Shown here in pieces: positions 46,966 to 56,640 of a stretch of DNA of 64,000 nucleotides (position 1 is its first letter; every line of letters starts with the position of its first letter). Origin of the DNA: Flavobacterium psychrophilum (GTDB lineage Bacteria > Bacteroidota > Bacteroidia > Flavobacteriales > Flavobacteriaceae); contig CAMCFT010000016.1 of NCBI GenBank assembly GCA_945874225.1, positions 21,338 to 85,337 of the forward strand. Direction: 5' to 3'. The translations under genes and the position numbers were made by a program. The notes beneath the pieces are model-generated. The model was not told the DNA's origin. It saw only the letters and a list, made by a program, of their open reading frames with translations, and did no database searches.

Positions 46966-47769
46966 ATGACACAAATTAGTATTCTGGGTTGCGGTTGGTT
47001 GGGTTTGCCTTTGGCGAAAGCCTTGCTTGAAAATGGATTTGCCGTAAATGGTTCGACAACATCGAACGAGAAACTTTCTGTTTTAGAAAATCTAGGGATT
47101 CAGCCTTTTTTGATTGCCCTTGAAAGCAACAGTATTTCAGGAAACATCGAAACATTTCTGCAAGGAAGCAAAACCTTAATTATCGATATTCCTCCAAAAT
47201 TAAGAGGAAATTCAAAGGAAGATTTCGTTGGAAAAATCGAAACGATAATCCCATTTATAGAAAAATCTACCATTGAAAATGTGCTTTTCATAAGCTCGAC
47301 TTCGGTTTATGGAGATAACAATGCTAGTGTAACAGAGGAAACAAACCCTAATCCTGATACGGAAAGCGGCAAACAATTAGTGTTTGCCGAGCAACTTTTG
47401 CAAAACAATTCCAACTTTAAAACCACCATTCTTCGTTTTGGCGGATTGATTGGCGAAGACCGTCATCCAATCCATTTTCTCGCAGGGCGACAAAATATTG
47501 AAAACCCGGAAGCGCCAATAAATTTGATTCATCAGGAAGATTGCATTGGAATCATTCTGGAGATTCTGAGACAAAATTCTTGGAACGAAACCTTTAATGC
47601 TGTAACTCCCTTTCATCCAAGCCGAAAGGAATATTACACACAAAAAGCCATTGATTTAGACTTGGCTCCACCCGAATTTAATTATGAAAACCCTACTTTT
47701 GGAAAAACAATTTTGAGTTCAAAAGTCGAAAATGTTTTGGGATATACCTTTTCAAAACCCAATTTATAA
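46966..47769 (+). CDS. NAD(P)-binding SDR-type epimerase/dehydratase-like protein
   Basis: 267 residues with an N-terminal Rossmann loop ISILGCGWLGLPLAKALLEN and VLFISSTSVYGDNNASVTEE (Ser/Tyr region of extended SDRs), then TTILRFGGLIGEDRHPIHFL. It resembles YeeZ-like nucleotide-sugar epimerase relatives; the substrate is unknown. It starts two bases after the peptidase remnant, so before the fic insertion it was probably coupled to the peptidase gene. Confidence 0.85.
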   Translation: MTQISILGCGWLGLPLAKALLENGFAVNGSTTSNEKLSVLENLGIQPFLIALESNSISGNIETFLQGSKTLIIDIPPKLRGNSKEDFVGKIETIIPFIEKSTIENVLFISSTSVYGDNNASVTEETNPNPDTESGKQLVFAEQLLQNNSNFKTTILRFGGLIGEDRHPIHFLAGRQNIENPEAPINLIHQEDCIGIILEILRQNSWNETFNAVTPFHPSRKEYYTQKAIDLDLAPPEFNYENPTFGKTILSSKVENVLGYTFSKPNL

Positions 47770-48694
47770 AGTGAAAACTAAAATAAAAAAAGCCGTTTCG
47801 ACTAAAGTAAACTCAATAGGTTTGCCCATAATTGCCTTGTGTTTTGTCTGCTTTTTTTGGGGGACAACCTGGATTGCTTCAAAAGAAGGAGTGAAACATA
47901 TGCCCGCTTTGCAACTTGTCGGTATTCGACAATTCATCGGTGGTTCGCTTTATTTATGTTACTTTCTGTTTAAAAAAACACCTTGGCCGAAAGGCAAACA
48001 ATGGAAAACAATTGTCATTTTAAGTATTCTTAATTTTGTTTTGAGCAATGGTCTGAGTACTTGGGGCGTGAAATATATCAGTAGCGGTTTGGGAGCAATT
48101 ATTGGCGCTCTTGTGCCTTTATGGGTTGTCATTATCAGCCTTTTTCAAGGTGAAAAATTAGCACGATTAGCCTTTTTTGGACTAATAATAAGTTTTGCCG
48201 GTGTTTGTGTGATTTTCTACAATCATTTAAGTGATTTCTTGATTCCTGATTTTAGATTTGGAATACTATTATCTTTAATCGCAACAATAACCTGGGCTTT
48301 TGGAACTTTATACACTAAGAAAAAAGCGGCTAGTTTTAATCCCTATTTTAGTTTAGGAATACAAATGTTCTTATCCAGTCTTTTTTTCTTTGCATTCAAT
48401 GGTGCAACAGGAATATCGGTTAGCTTGAGTTCTATTCCGCTGATCTCTTGGCTTTCAATAGGTTATTTAGTTATCTTTGGTTCTGTGCTTACTTTTATTG
48501 CCTTTATTTATGCGCTTCAAAATCTGCCAGCGCATATAAGCAGTATTTATGCATACATCAACCCTATTATTGCAGTGTTATTAGGTGCAATAATCTTTGG
48601 TGAACCACTCACAATTTCAATTGCAATAGGAGGTGCAGTAACATTATGCGGTTTGTATATGGTCAATTATTCGATGCGGAAAGCCAAAATATAA
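47732..48694 (+). CDS. EamA/DMT-family transporter
   Basis: Up to 320 residues, about ten helices in two EamA repeats (ALCFVCFFWGTTWIASKEGV with LGAIIGALVPLWVVIISLFQ; LIATITWAFGTLYTKKKAAS with PAHISSIYAYINPIIAVLLG). It probably exports a metabolite. The ATG at 47732 overlaps the SDR gene by 38 bases. A GTG at 47771, right after the SDR stop, would give a 307-residue protein with a more natural N-terminus and may be the true start. Confidence 0.9.
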   Translation: MFWDIPFQNPIYKVKTKIKKAVSTKVNSIGLPIIALCFVCFFWGTTWIASKEGVKHMPALQLVGIRQFIGGSLYLCYFLFKKTPWPKGKQWKTIVILSILNFVLSNGLSTWGVKYISSGLGAIIGALVPLWVVIISLFQGEKLARLAFFGLIISFAGVCVIFYNHLSDFLIPDFRFGILLSLIATITWAFGTLYTKKKAASFNPYFSLGIQMFLSSLFFFAFNGATGISVSLSSIPLISWLSIGYLVIFGSVLTFIAFIYALQNLPAHISSIYAYINPIIAVLLGAIIFGEPLTISIAIGGAVTLCGLYMVNYSMRKAKI

Positions 48695-48724
48695 AAAGGA
48701 AGCTTTTTTAAAATTCCCTTTTCG

Positions 48725-48732
48725 TACTTTTG
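48725..48732 (+). promoter_or_regulatory. Candidate -7 box of the SCO gene
   Basis: TACTTTTG matches TAnnTTTG, 15 bases before the ATG at 48748. It covers a TTG codon at 48730 that should not be taken as the start. Confidence 0.45.
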
Positions 48733-48747
48733 CACCAAATTTTTTTT

Positions 48748-49419
48748 ATGAAATCCTTTTTCTATAAATATCGGAAATTCTTTGGTGTATTATTCGTGTT
48801 TTCTACCATTGTTATTTCCTTGTTTTATTTTGCTTTGAAACCAACGAAATCCTTGCCCATTTTCAATCCATCGGATGTGAACCCGGAATTAGTGGACACG
48901 ACAGTTCAATATGTTGCCAATAAACATCGTATTGCTGATTTTTCGTTTACCAATCAAAACGGCAAAACCATCACACAAAAAGACTATGAAGGCAAAATTT
49001 ATGTTGCCGATTTTTTCTTCACAACATGCAAATCCATTTGTCCAAAAATGACAACGAATTTAGTCGATGTGCAAAAAGCGTTTCTTGATAATCCAAAAGT
49101 AAAATTGCTTTCCTTTACTGTTATGCCTGACATTGATAGCGTTTCAGTTTTAAAAGATTATGCTAAAATAAATGGCGTGATTGACAGCAAATGGAACTTA
49201 GTTACCGGCGACAAAAAAGCGATTTACACAATGGCAAGAAAATCCTTTTTGGCCGTAAAACAAGGTAAACCAGACGAACTTTACGATATGGTTCACACTG
49301 AAAATTTTGTTCTTGTTGACTCCAAAAAAAGGGTTCGCGGTTTTTATGATGGAACCAAAAAGGAAGATATTCAACTACTGATCGAAGATATAAATTGGCT
49401 TTTGGAAGACGAGAAATAG
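48748..49419 (+). CDS. SCO1/SenC family copper chaperone
   Basis: 223 residues from the ATG at 48748 (MKSFFYKYRKFFGVLFVFST). One membrane anchor is followed by a thioredoxin-like SCO domain with ADFFFTTCKSICPKM (copper-binding CxxxC) and a later His in DMVHTENFVLVD. SCO proteins deliver copper to the CuA site of cytochrome oxidase at the outer face of the inner membrane. It lies 75 bases before feoA and probably has its own transcript, given the separate promoter boxes. Confidence 0.93.
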   Translation: MKSFFYKYRKFFGVLFVFSTIVISLFYFALKPTKSLPIFNPSDVNPELVDTTVQYVANKHRIADFSFTNQNGKTITQKDYEGKIYVADFFFTTCKSICPKMTTNLVDVQKAFLDNPKVKLLSFTVMPDIDSVSVLKDYAKINGVIDSKWNLVTGDKKAIYTMARKSFLAVKQGKPDELYDMVHTENFVLVDSKKRVRGFYDGTKKEDIQLLIEDINWLLEDEK

Positions 49420-49459
49420 CAAACCTGATAATTGTCATTTTATATCCTTTTTTTTACTG

Positions 49460-49467
49460 TACTTTTG
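49460..49467 (+). promoter_or_regulatory. Candidate -7 box of the feo operon
   Basis: TACTTTTG matches TAnnTTTG, 27 bases before the feoA TTG start codon. Confidence 0.4.
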
Positions 49468-49494
49468 TAATCTAAAATCAATCTAAATAAGAAT

Positions 49495-49728
49495 TTGAAA
49501 ACTACGATTGCCAGTTTAAAAAAAGGAGAGAAAGCCATCATCATAGATTTTGATGCTGACATCATTCCATTAAAATTATTGGAAATGGGTTGTTTGCCCG
49601 GAAATACGGTCGAATTGCTTCAAATCGCCCCTTTAGGCGATCCTTTATATTTGGATATTAATGGTTCACATCTTGCCATTCGAATCGAAACTGCTTGTGA
49701 AATTGAGGTCGATATTATTAAAAAATAA
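49495..49728 (+). CDS. feoA: Ferrous iron transport protein A
   Basis: 77-residue SH3-like cytoplasmic protein (TIASLKKGEKAIIIDFDADI, LLEMGCLPGNTVELLQIAPL, HLAIRIETACEIEVDII) that supports FeoB. No ATG is available in frame upstream before the promoter box, and the first residues of the family begin at a TTG (49495), so a TTG start is proposed. It lies 6 bases before feoB. Confidence 0.9.
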   Translation: MKTTIASLKKGEKAIIIDFDADIIPLKLLEMGCLPGNTVELLQIAPLGDPLYLDINGSHLAIRIETACEIEVDIIKK

Positions 49729-49734
49729 CTCAAA

Positions 49735-51840
49735 ATGAGCAAGCAAAATATCAATGTCGCTTTAATTGGGAATCCAAACGTGGGAAAAACTTCGGTTTTT
49801 AACCAACTTACGGGTTTGAACCAACAAGTGGGAAATTATCCTGGAATTACAGTCGAAAAGAAAGTTGGTTTTTGCAAATTATCCACTAATATCAATGCAA
49901 ACGTAATCGATTTGCCCGGAACCTACAGTTTGAATGCCAGTTCTGCCGATGAAAGTGTGGTGATTGATCTTTTGCTCAACAAAAAAGACAAACTCTTTCC
50001 CGATGTAATTGTTTTAGTTTCTGAAGTAGAGAATTTGAAGCGTAATTTATTGCTTTTTACCCAAATAAAAGACTTGGAAATTCCAACCATTCTGGTCATC
50101 AATATGATTGACAGAATGAAACTCAAAGGAATTTCGCTGGACATTCCTTTTTTAGAAGAAAAGTTAAAAACCAAAATTGCACTGGTAAGTTCCCGAAAAA
50201 ACATTGGAATTGAAGAGCTAAAAAAATTAATTACCTCATACAAAACCATTTCTACAGAACCTTGTCTGAATGCATCCTCAATCGATGATGTTTATTTTGA
50301 TAATCTTCGAAAAACGTTTCCAAACCAGTCCTTATATAAACTTTGGTTGGTCATTACACAAGATGTAAATTTTGTAGATTTAAACAGGAAAGCACTAAAC
50401 AATACTTCGTTTACAAAAAGTGATTCTGAGCTAAAAAGACTGCAGCAAAAAGAAACCATCAAGCGCTACCAATTTATAAATGATACGCTGAAAACAGGTC
50501 AAATAGTAAATTCTGCTACGGCTACAGATTTTAGGAGCAAACTCGATCGTGTTCTCACGCACAAAGTTTGGGGATATCTGATTTTCTTTGTCATATTATT
50601 TGGGATTTTTCAATCTATTTTCGAATGGTCAAAAATTCCTATGGATTATATTGACCACAGTTTTGCCAGTTTAAGTTCAATGGCAAGCCAAAATTTACCT
50701 CCGGGTGCTTTTACTAATTTAATTGCTCAGGGGATTATCCCTGGAGTTGGTGGTATTTTGATGTTTATTCCTCAAATCACTTTTCTTTTCCTATTCATTT
50801 CAGTTCTTGAAGAAAGCGGTTATATGAGTCGTGTGGTGTTTTTGATGGACAAAATTATGCGCAAATTTGGACTTTCCGGTAAAAGTGTGGTTCCGCTAAT
50901 TTCGGGAACTGCCTGCGCTATTCCGGCAATAATGGCAACACGAAACATCGAAAACTGGAAAGAACGATTAATCACGATTTTGGTTACCCCATTTACGACT
51001 TGCTCGGCTAGATTGCCTGTTTATGCCATCATCATTGGTCTTGTAATTCCTGACAAATTTGTTTTTGGATTTCTAAATTTACAAGGATTGACACTAATGT
51101 TGTTGTATTCTCTTGGATTTTCTATGGCAATCCTTTCAGCTTATATACTCAACAAAATACTTAAATTGAATTGTAAAACTTTCTTTGTGGTTGAAATGCC
51201 CAATTACAAGTTGCCAATGTTCAAGAACGTGGGTATCACTGTTATCGAAAAAACCAAAGCTTTTGTCTTTGGAGCAGGAAAAATCATCTTAGCAATATCG
51301 GTTGTTTTATGGTTTTTGGCTTCTTATAGTCCAAGCGATAAATTCAAAAATGCCGAAGAAATTCTCCTTTCAAAAACAGAAAATAGTAGTTTAACAAAAC
51401 AAGCCTTTGATAACAAATTAGCTTCCTATAAATTAGAACATTCGTATATTGGTATAATGGGAAAAACCATTGAACCCCTGATTTCACCATTGGGTTACGA
51501 TTGGAAAATTGGGGTTGCCATAATCAGTTCGTTTGCCGCAAGAGAGGTTTTTGTGGGAACATTAGCCACTATTTATAGCGTTGGCGGTGGTGGCAAAAAC
51601 GATGAAACCATCAGAAGCAAAATGAAAGAAGAGGCCGATCACGAGACTGGCGATAAAATATTTAATTTTGCTTCCGGAATTTCGTTGCTGTTGTTTTATG
51701 CTTTTGCGATGCAATGCGCAAGCACTTTGGCAATTACAAAAAAGGAGACGAACAGCTGGAAATGGCCTTTGGGTCAATTGGTTTTTATGAGCAGTTTTGC
51801 CTATATTGTTGCATTAATCGCTTACCAAATTTTAAAATAA
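49735..51840 (+). CDS. feoB: Ferrous iron transporter B
   Basis: Fe2+ transporter of the inner membrane, 701 residues. The N-terminal G domain has GNPNVGKTSVFNQLTG (G1), DLPGTYSL (G3) and INMID (G4), then a helical spacer. The membrane domain carries two gate-like repeats (SGTACAIPAIMATRNIENWK; ISSFAAREVFVGTLATIYSV). All key motifs are intact. Works with feoA and the small cysteine-rich protein that follows. Confidence 0.97.
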   Translation: MSKQNINVALIGNPNVGKTSVFNQLTGLNQQVGNYPGITVEKKVGFCKLSTNINANVIDLPGTYSLNASSADESVVIDLLLNKKDKLFPDVIVLVSEVENLKRNLLLFTQIKDLEIPTILVINMIDRMKLKGISLDIPFLEEKLKTKIALVSSRKNIGIEELKKLITSYKTISTEPCLNASSIDDVYFDNLRKTFPNQSLYKLWLVITQDVNFVDLNRKALNNTSFTKSDSELKRLQQKETIKRYQFINDTLKTGQIVNSATATDFRSKLDRVLTHKVWGYLIFFVILFGIFQSIFEWSKIPMDYIDHSFASLSSMASQNLPPGAFTNLIAQGIIPGVGGILMFIPQITFLFLFISVLEESGYMSRVVFLMDKIMRKFGLSGKSVVPLISGTACAIPAIMATRNIENWKERLITILVTPFTTCSARLPVYAIIIGLVIPDKFVFGFLNLQGLTLMLLYSLGFSMAILSAYILNKILKLNCKTFFVVEMPNYKLPMFKNVGITVIEKTKAFVFGAGKIILAISVVLWFLASYSPSDKFKNAEEILLSKTENSSLTKQAFDNKLASYKLEHSYIGIMGKTIEPLISPLGYDWKIGVAIISSFAAREVFVGTLATIYSVGGGGKNDETIRSKMKEEADHETGDKIFNFASGISLLLFYAFAMQCASTLAITKKETNSWKWPLGQLVFMSSFAYIVALIAYQILK

Positions 51841-51845
51841 ATAGT

Positions 51846-51968
51846 ATGATTCAAGACATTTTAACCTATATAACTTTAGCTTTTGCAGTTGCTTTTTTAG
51901 TTCGGAAATTCTTATTCAAAAAGAAAAAAACCGATAAAAACTGCGGAGACGATTGTAATTGTCAATAA
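51846..51968 (+). CDS. FeoB-associated Cys-rich membrane protein
   Basis: 40 residues, too short for many gene finders: MIQDILTYITLAFAVAFLVR, a basic KKKKTDK stretch, then CGDDCNCQ at the end. One helix plus a cytoplasmic cysteine cluster matches the small proteins often found directly after feoB, where they may take the place of FeoC. It starts 5 bases after the feoB stop. Confidence 0.8.
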   Translation: MIQDILTYITLAFAVAFLVRKFLFKKKKTDKNCGDDCNCQ

Positions 51969-52053
51969 ACATTATACACGAAATTTATTTATATGTGCTT
52001 GCTGATATAATAATTTGAAAACAAATTGCTCAGTATTTCTAAGCATAAAACTT

Positions 52054-53763
52054 TCAATTAAATGTTTCCATTATCTTTTTTTCAATGTTTTGACTTTGAT
52101 TTTCGTTTAAATTAAAAACAAAATAATTTTGAAAGTTCCATTTTTCAATTATTTTTTCAGTGATGTCTTCACGAACAACTAATAGCAAATGGCTTTTATT
52201 AAATTGTATTAATTCATCCAGACCTTTTGCCCAAGCCCTGTTTTCTAGTTCTAGTTTGCCAATTTCGTCAATTATAACAACCTGATTTTCTATGTTGTTT
52301 TCAGGTTTTAAACTTTCTATTCCTAGTGCTAACGCTTTAGGGAAAATGCTAAAAATTCCTATTTTATCTAAATTTTCGTTCCCTTCTATTCGCAAGAATA
52401 TTTCTGATTTATTGGTTTGTACAGCAACTAAATCGTACCCTATTCGTTCGTTATTTTCCTTAACCTTTTGCGTATAAATTCCTCCAACTTTTATGTTTTT
52501 AGATTTTAAATTTTCGATTACTTTTTTTACAAAAGTTGTTTTGCCAACATCCATTTTTCCAGTAATAATGAATATTTTTTGTGTAAAATTCTGCTCGTTT
52601 TTTAATTGCATAAATCTATATTCTGAATAGGCAACTAATTGCGAAATGACCGAAACTGGATTTTTGATTATCGTTTTAAAATCAGGAATATTAGCAATTA
52701 CTAACGGCAAACTTTCGGCCGAAAGTTCTAAAGCTAAAGGCAACTGTTTGAAATATGTTTTACTGAAATAATTACGGATTTTTGGATTGTATAATTCTGT
52801 TCCTAAAACTGAAAAGCCTAATATTAGAACCATTGCTCTAAAATTCATTTCAACACCAATTAAAACTGCTTCTAAAATTGATTTTGATTGTAGTTTTGTA
52901 AAAACAAATGCGGTAAGCATTGTTATAACTACGAATAAAATCCAAAATTTTGGTTTTAATAATTGTCGTAAAGCCCGTTTGTATTTTATTATCCAAAGTG
53001 TTACAATTGCTATGACAGCAATAGTCCATATTTTCCAATCTGCCAAGCTGATTAATACTATTGCGGCGGCAATTAAAAAAGCATTAACAACTAACCAAAT
53101 TATAGAGTATTTAAACTCATTTTTAATGTTTGATTTGTTTAAAAATTCAAGGTTGTTATAGTTTTGAGGTTCATATTTTATGGGTTGCGAAACTAATTTT
53201 TTTCCAGTTTTAACGCCAATTATTGCAGAAATTAGACCAAAAAGGACATAAACCGATAGTAAAATTAGAATGGGTATCCAAAGCGTATTGAATTGTAAGT
53301 TGAGTTGCTTTTCGGTAAATTTCATTAAATTTTTGTAGAGCTTAACAATATTAAACCCGTAAAAAATTAAAAAATTAAATATTTTTTGGAAAAAACTCCA
53401 CGAAACCGCCAAAATAGAACCTATTATATAACCAAAATAATTTCTCCCAAGTGTTCTGACTGAGATTTCGAGTAATACACTTTCGGTGAAAATGGCTATC
53501 ATTGGTCCAAAAATAACAGCACTTGGCGACATCGTTTTCATTAAGGCGCATATTAAACCTGCACGCCAGAAAAGGCCATTTTCTTTCCAAACATAACTTG
53601 CCGATATTAAAATAATTATACCTATAGAAGTTAAGATACTGCCCGAAAAAGGAACCTGCAAGTTGTGCAAAAAACTACCCAGTACAATTTCAGAAGATGC
53701 CCAAACCGTACCGATTATGGATGCTTTGAGCCAGGTTTCGTTTAATTGAATTTTATTATTCAT
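52054..53763 (-). CDS. ECF-transporter-like membrane protein fused to a THEP1-type NTPase
   Basis: 569 residues in one chain. Part 1 (about 10-190) has five or six helices in S-component style (TVWASSEIVLGSFLHNLQVP, AVIFGPMIAIFTESVLLEI). Part 2 (about 225-390) resembles the T component of ECF transporters (RALRQLLKPKFWI, YFKQLPLALELSAESLPLVI). Part 3 (about 390-569) is a P-loop NTPase of the THEP1/NTPase_1 type, not an ABC ATPase: Walker A GKMDVGKTTF (near 400) and Walker B VVIIDEIGKLELENR (near 496). The start overlaps the DUF364 gene by 8 bases. I infer a metal or small-molecule importer; the energy-coupling role of the NTPase is a hypothesis. Confidence 0.7.
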   Translation of the reverse strand: MNNKIQLNETWLKASIIGTVWASSEIVLGSFLHNLQVPFSGSILTSIGIIILISASYVWKENGLFWRAGLICALMKTMSPSAVIFGPMIAIFTESVLLEISVRTLGRNYFGYIIGSILAVSWSFFQKIFNFLIFYGFNIVKLYKNLMKFTEKQLNLQFNTLWIPILILLSVYVLFGLISAIIGVKTGKKLVSQPIKYEPQNYNNLEFLNKSNIKNEFKYSIIWLVVNAFLIAAAIVLISLADWKIWTIAVIAIVTLWIIKYKRALRQLLKPKFWILFVVITMLTAFVFTKLQSKSILEAVLIGVEMNFRAMVLILGFSVLGTELYNPKIRNYFSKTYFKQLPLALELSAESLPLVIANIPDFKTIIKNPVSVISQLVAYSEYRFMQLKNEQNFTQKIFIITGKMDVGKTTFVKKVIENLKSKNIKVGGIYTQKVKENNERIGYDLVAVQTNKSEIFLRIEGNENLDKIGIFSIFPKALALGIESLKPENNIENQVVIIDEIGKLELENRAWAKGLDELIQFNKSHLLLVVREDITEKIIEKWNFQNYFVFNLNENQSQNIEKKIMETFN

Positions 53764-54565
53764 TTACAATACATATTTTTTCAGCACAATATTTAAAGGT
53801 ATGATAACCGGCTCCGGCTTCGCCTACAACTTTTAACATCAACTCTGGGTTTATTGTTCTCACGGCTCCAATTATGTTTACATTATTTGCAAACAAAACA
53901 TCTGGAATAAAACTGCTCGATGGTCCGGTTACTATAACTTGCGCATCAGGCCGTATGGTTTTTAATAAATCGTCAAAAGTATCATTTACAAGTGTAAGTC
54001 CTGTTATGATAACAATATCCGAAACGGGTAAAATTTTTGAATACTCGCTTGCTTGCACAAAAAACTTTTTATCACTTCCTAATAAGGCATCTTCATTTAG
54101 TTCTAAAACATAAAGCGTATTGTCAGTTACAGCAATTTTATCAATATAAGACTGAAATGCACCCACAATCGTAATTGTTTTTTTTGAGTTTAAATCAATT
54201 AAATCTATGATATCGGCATTGAGTAGAATCTTGTAATTAGAATTTTCTAAAAGTTTTGATGAAATTGCATTTAAAACGGCAATTTTAAGACTCTGAATAA
54301 TGCTGTTTTTATTAGGAAATTCGAGTAAATCGATAACTTTTTTTCCTGTAATTTGCAAAGGAGTAAAATCACCAAAATCTCGATTTGCTTTTTTGCAATG
54401 TGTTTGAGAATCCTTTGGCATCACAGAACTTGAAATCCCAACCGTTCCGTCTGAAAGTTGCACTGCAGTCATAAAAAGACCTATTCTAACATCCGAAACG
54501 GTTAGCATTTCTATATCGCTTTTGTAATTTTTTTTTAATAAATTAATTGTTTCTTGCAATATCAT
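53756..54565 (-). CDS. DUF364/DUF4213 putative heavy-metal chelation protein
   Basis: 269 residues, no signal peptide. The N-terminal part (VRIGLFMTAVQLSDGTVGIS) matches the DUF4213 half. The C-terminal part has VIITGLTLVNDTFDDLLKTI, VIVTGPSSSFIPDVLFANNV and LKVVGEAGAGYHTFKYCAEK, the DUF364 pattern. A member of this family has been described structurally as a putative metal chelator. Here it links a TonB receptor (22 bases upstream) and a membrane transporter (8-base overlap), so a cytoplasmic metal-handling role is likely but unproven. Confidence 0.82.
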   Translation of the reverse strand: MILQETINLLKKNYKSDIEMLTVSDVRIGLFMTAVQLSDGTVGISSSVMPKDSQTHCKKANRDFGDFTPLQITGKKVIDLLEFPNKNSIIQSLKIAVLNAISSKLLENSNYKILLNADIIDLIDLNSKKTITIVGAFQSYIDKIAVTDNTLYVLELNEDALLGSDKKFFVQASEYSKILPVSDIVIITGLTLVNDTFDDLLKTIRPDAQVIVTGPSSSFIPDVLFANNVNIIGAVRTINPELMLKVVGEAGAGYHTFKYCAEKICIVNE

Positions 54566-54587
54566 ATAGTTGAGCTTTTTTTAAAGA

Positions 54588-56567
54588 TTATTTTTTCAGG
54601 TTAAAAATCAACGAAACATAAAAATTTTGACCTTCTGCAGGATATCCTTCCGATAAAGAATAGTTTCTGTCAAAAATATTATTTATCCCTGTTTCAACTT
54701 TAAAATCGCTTGCAAAAACATAAGAAATTTGAGAATTAAAGACAGTAAATTCTGGGCAAATATTTCCGTAACTAGTACTTAATCTTTCTGAATTGTATTC
54801 GGTTGAAAATACAAATTCTAAATTTTTTATTGGGAAATAATCGATATAGGCAAAAAATTTATGTTTGGGAACATCTGTAAATTTGATTTCTGGGTTTGTA
54901 ATGTTATCTCGTTGAATGTAAGTGTAATTAGAATTCAACATTAGGTTTTTTAGAACCTTATAAGTAATAGATATATCGGCGCCATAAAATTTGGCTTCAC
55001 CAGTATTTTGTTGTTGCGAAATTCCTGGTTGTACATTATTCACCATTTGTATGGTGTTGTCTAATCGGGTATAAAAAATTGAAGGCTCAACAGTAATCTT
55101 GTCGATTAACTTTATGTTCGATGTGATTTCATAATTCATTGCTGTTTCTGCTTTTAAATCTGGGTTTGGAATTGCAGTTCCCAAGCGATAAGAATATCTG
55201 TCTTTTATAGTTGCAAAACGAGTTTTGTAAGCCGTTGTAACACTCATATTATAAGTATCAGAAAATTTATAAAGTATTGCAATTTGTGCGTTTGTTGCAT
55301 CATTTTTGTTTTCAGGATAATCAGAAATCACCTGTGTATTAGAGTTATAATCTTGAGCCGTCAAACTATTTCTAATGTTATAACTAATTCCAGGAATTAA
55401 TTTCAAATCTTTTGTTGGCTTGTATTCATCTTCAAGCCCAAACGAAAATGTATTGTCTTCAAATTTACGAACAGGTTCTCCTTCATTGTGTTCTCTATGG
55501 ACATCGTTTTTTAAATGAGCCGCAAATTTCAAAGTGTTTTTATTGCTAGTTTCTGTTCCTGTTTCAACATTTCCGCCGAATGAATAATCGTCATAATAAC
55601 TTGTAAAAGCAGACGGTTTTTTTTGGGTTGTATAAGTATTATCGTCATAACTCTCCAGCTGATTGATGAATTTGTCATAAAACAATCTGGTTTTTACATA
55701 GCTTTTTTCGGCTATTTTTGTTTTCGAAATAAAATACAAACTTTCTTTGTCCCAAAGTGGCCATTGCCAGTATCTTACTTTAATTGTAGGGTCTGCACCA
55801 AGATAAATCGGATTCCCTTTTTCGCCGTGTTGATAAATATAATTTAAGGAATATTCGTCTGTTTTGTTTGGGATAAAACCTATTTTTAAACTTGCTTTAT
55901 TGTCTTTCCTGTATGAATTATCGCGTCTCGAATCAGTTTCGTTTTTATTAGGTACAAAATCTTTTGAAAGCGAATAATATTCTCTCTCTAACAGCGAAAA
56001 ATTTCCTTGAAAATAAAAACTTTTAACTTTGCTACCCACATTTATATTTGCCAAATAGCCCTCTCCGCTAAACATCCCGGCTTTCGAGTTTATTTCAATT
56101 TTTTCTGATGGCTTCGAGCTTATTAAATTTATTGCTCCTCCTATAGTATTTGCACCATAAAGAATTGAAGAATACCCTTTTGAAACTTCTATTTTTGACA
56201 AATCTGAAACTGTAAAACGAGCCAAATCTACATAACCATCATAGGGAATATAAATTGGAATTCCATCGGCATAAACAGGAACACTACGAAGGTCAAAACC
56301 ACGTAAATATACCATACTTTCGTTTCTAGCGCCGACATTGTTTATGGCAATTGAAGGCAAAGTGTTTATAGAAGTTGCAACATCAAGTGTGTTAAATTTT
56401 TGTATTTCGTTTTTTGACACCGTTCCTTTGCTTTTGCTGCCAGAAACTACAACTTCGCCAAGGCGATATACATTATCTTTATTAAATATGGTGTCATTTG
56501 AAATTTGCGCTTTTGAATCAGTCAAAAATAAAATGGTAATAAATAGAATAAAATAAATTTTGTACAT
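54588..56567 (-). CDS. TonB-dependent receptor, ModE-box controlled
   Basis: 659 residues, smaller than the receptor at 1607-4441 and without the carboxypeptidase-like domain. A signal peptide ends TDSKAQ (near 21). The plug (about 45-155) has SINTLPSIAINNVGARNESM and KIEVSKGYSSILYGANTIGG, and a barrel of the siderophore/cobalamin class follows, ending YPAEGQNFYVSLIFNLKK. It is first of the operon with DUF364 and the fused transporter. Two CGTTAT-N12-ATAACG palindromes lie 30-97 bases upstream of its start codon. Confidence 0.92.
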   Translation of the reverse strand: MYKIYFILFITILFLTDSKAQISNDTIFNKDNVYRLGEVVVSGSKSKGTVSKNEIQKFNTLDVATSINTLPSIAINNVGARNESMVYLRGFDLRSVPVYADGIPIYIPYDGYVDLARFTVSDLSKIEVSKGYSSILYGANTIGGAINLISSKPSEKIEINSKAGMFSGEGYLANINVGSKVKSFYFQGNFSLLEREYYSLSKDFVPNKNETDSRRDNSYRKDNKASLKIGFIPNKTDEYSLNYIYQHGEKGNPIYLGADPTIKVRYWQWPLWDKESLYFISKTKIAEKSYVKTRLFYDKFINQLESYDDNTYTTQKKPSAFTSYYDDYSFGGNVETGTETSNKNTLKFAAHLKNDVHREHNEGEPVRKFEDNTFSFGLEDEYKPTKDLKLIPGISYNIRNSLTAQDYNSNTQVISDYPENKNDATNAQIAILYKFSDTYNMSVTTAYKTRFATIKDRYSYRLGTAIPNPDLKAETAMNYEITSNIKLIDKITVEPSIFYTRLDNTIQMVNNVQPGISQQQNTGEAKFYGADISITYKVLKNLMLNSNYTYIQRDNITNPEIKFTDVPKHKFFAYIDYFPIKNLEFVFSTEYNSERLSTSYGNICPEFTVFNSQISYVFASDFKVETGINNIFDRNYSLSEGYPAEGQNFYVSLIFNLKK

Positions 56568-56596
56568 TAAAAGTGTATTAAATAACTATAATTTTT

Positions 56597-56620
56597 CGTT
56601 ATGTTTAAAAATGAATAACG
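56597..56620. promoter_or_regulatory. ModE-like operator, proximal copy
   Basis: CGTTAT (56597-56602), 12 bases, ATAACG (56615-56620): perfect 6-bp inverted half-sites. The spacer (GTTTAAAAATGA) is almost the same as in the distal copy. It lies 30 bases upstream of the TonB receptor start. Confidence 0.7.
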
Positions 56621-56640
56621 ATATTTAAAAAAATTTTATT

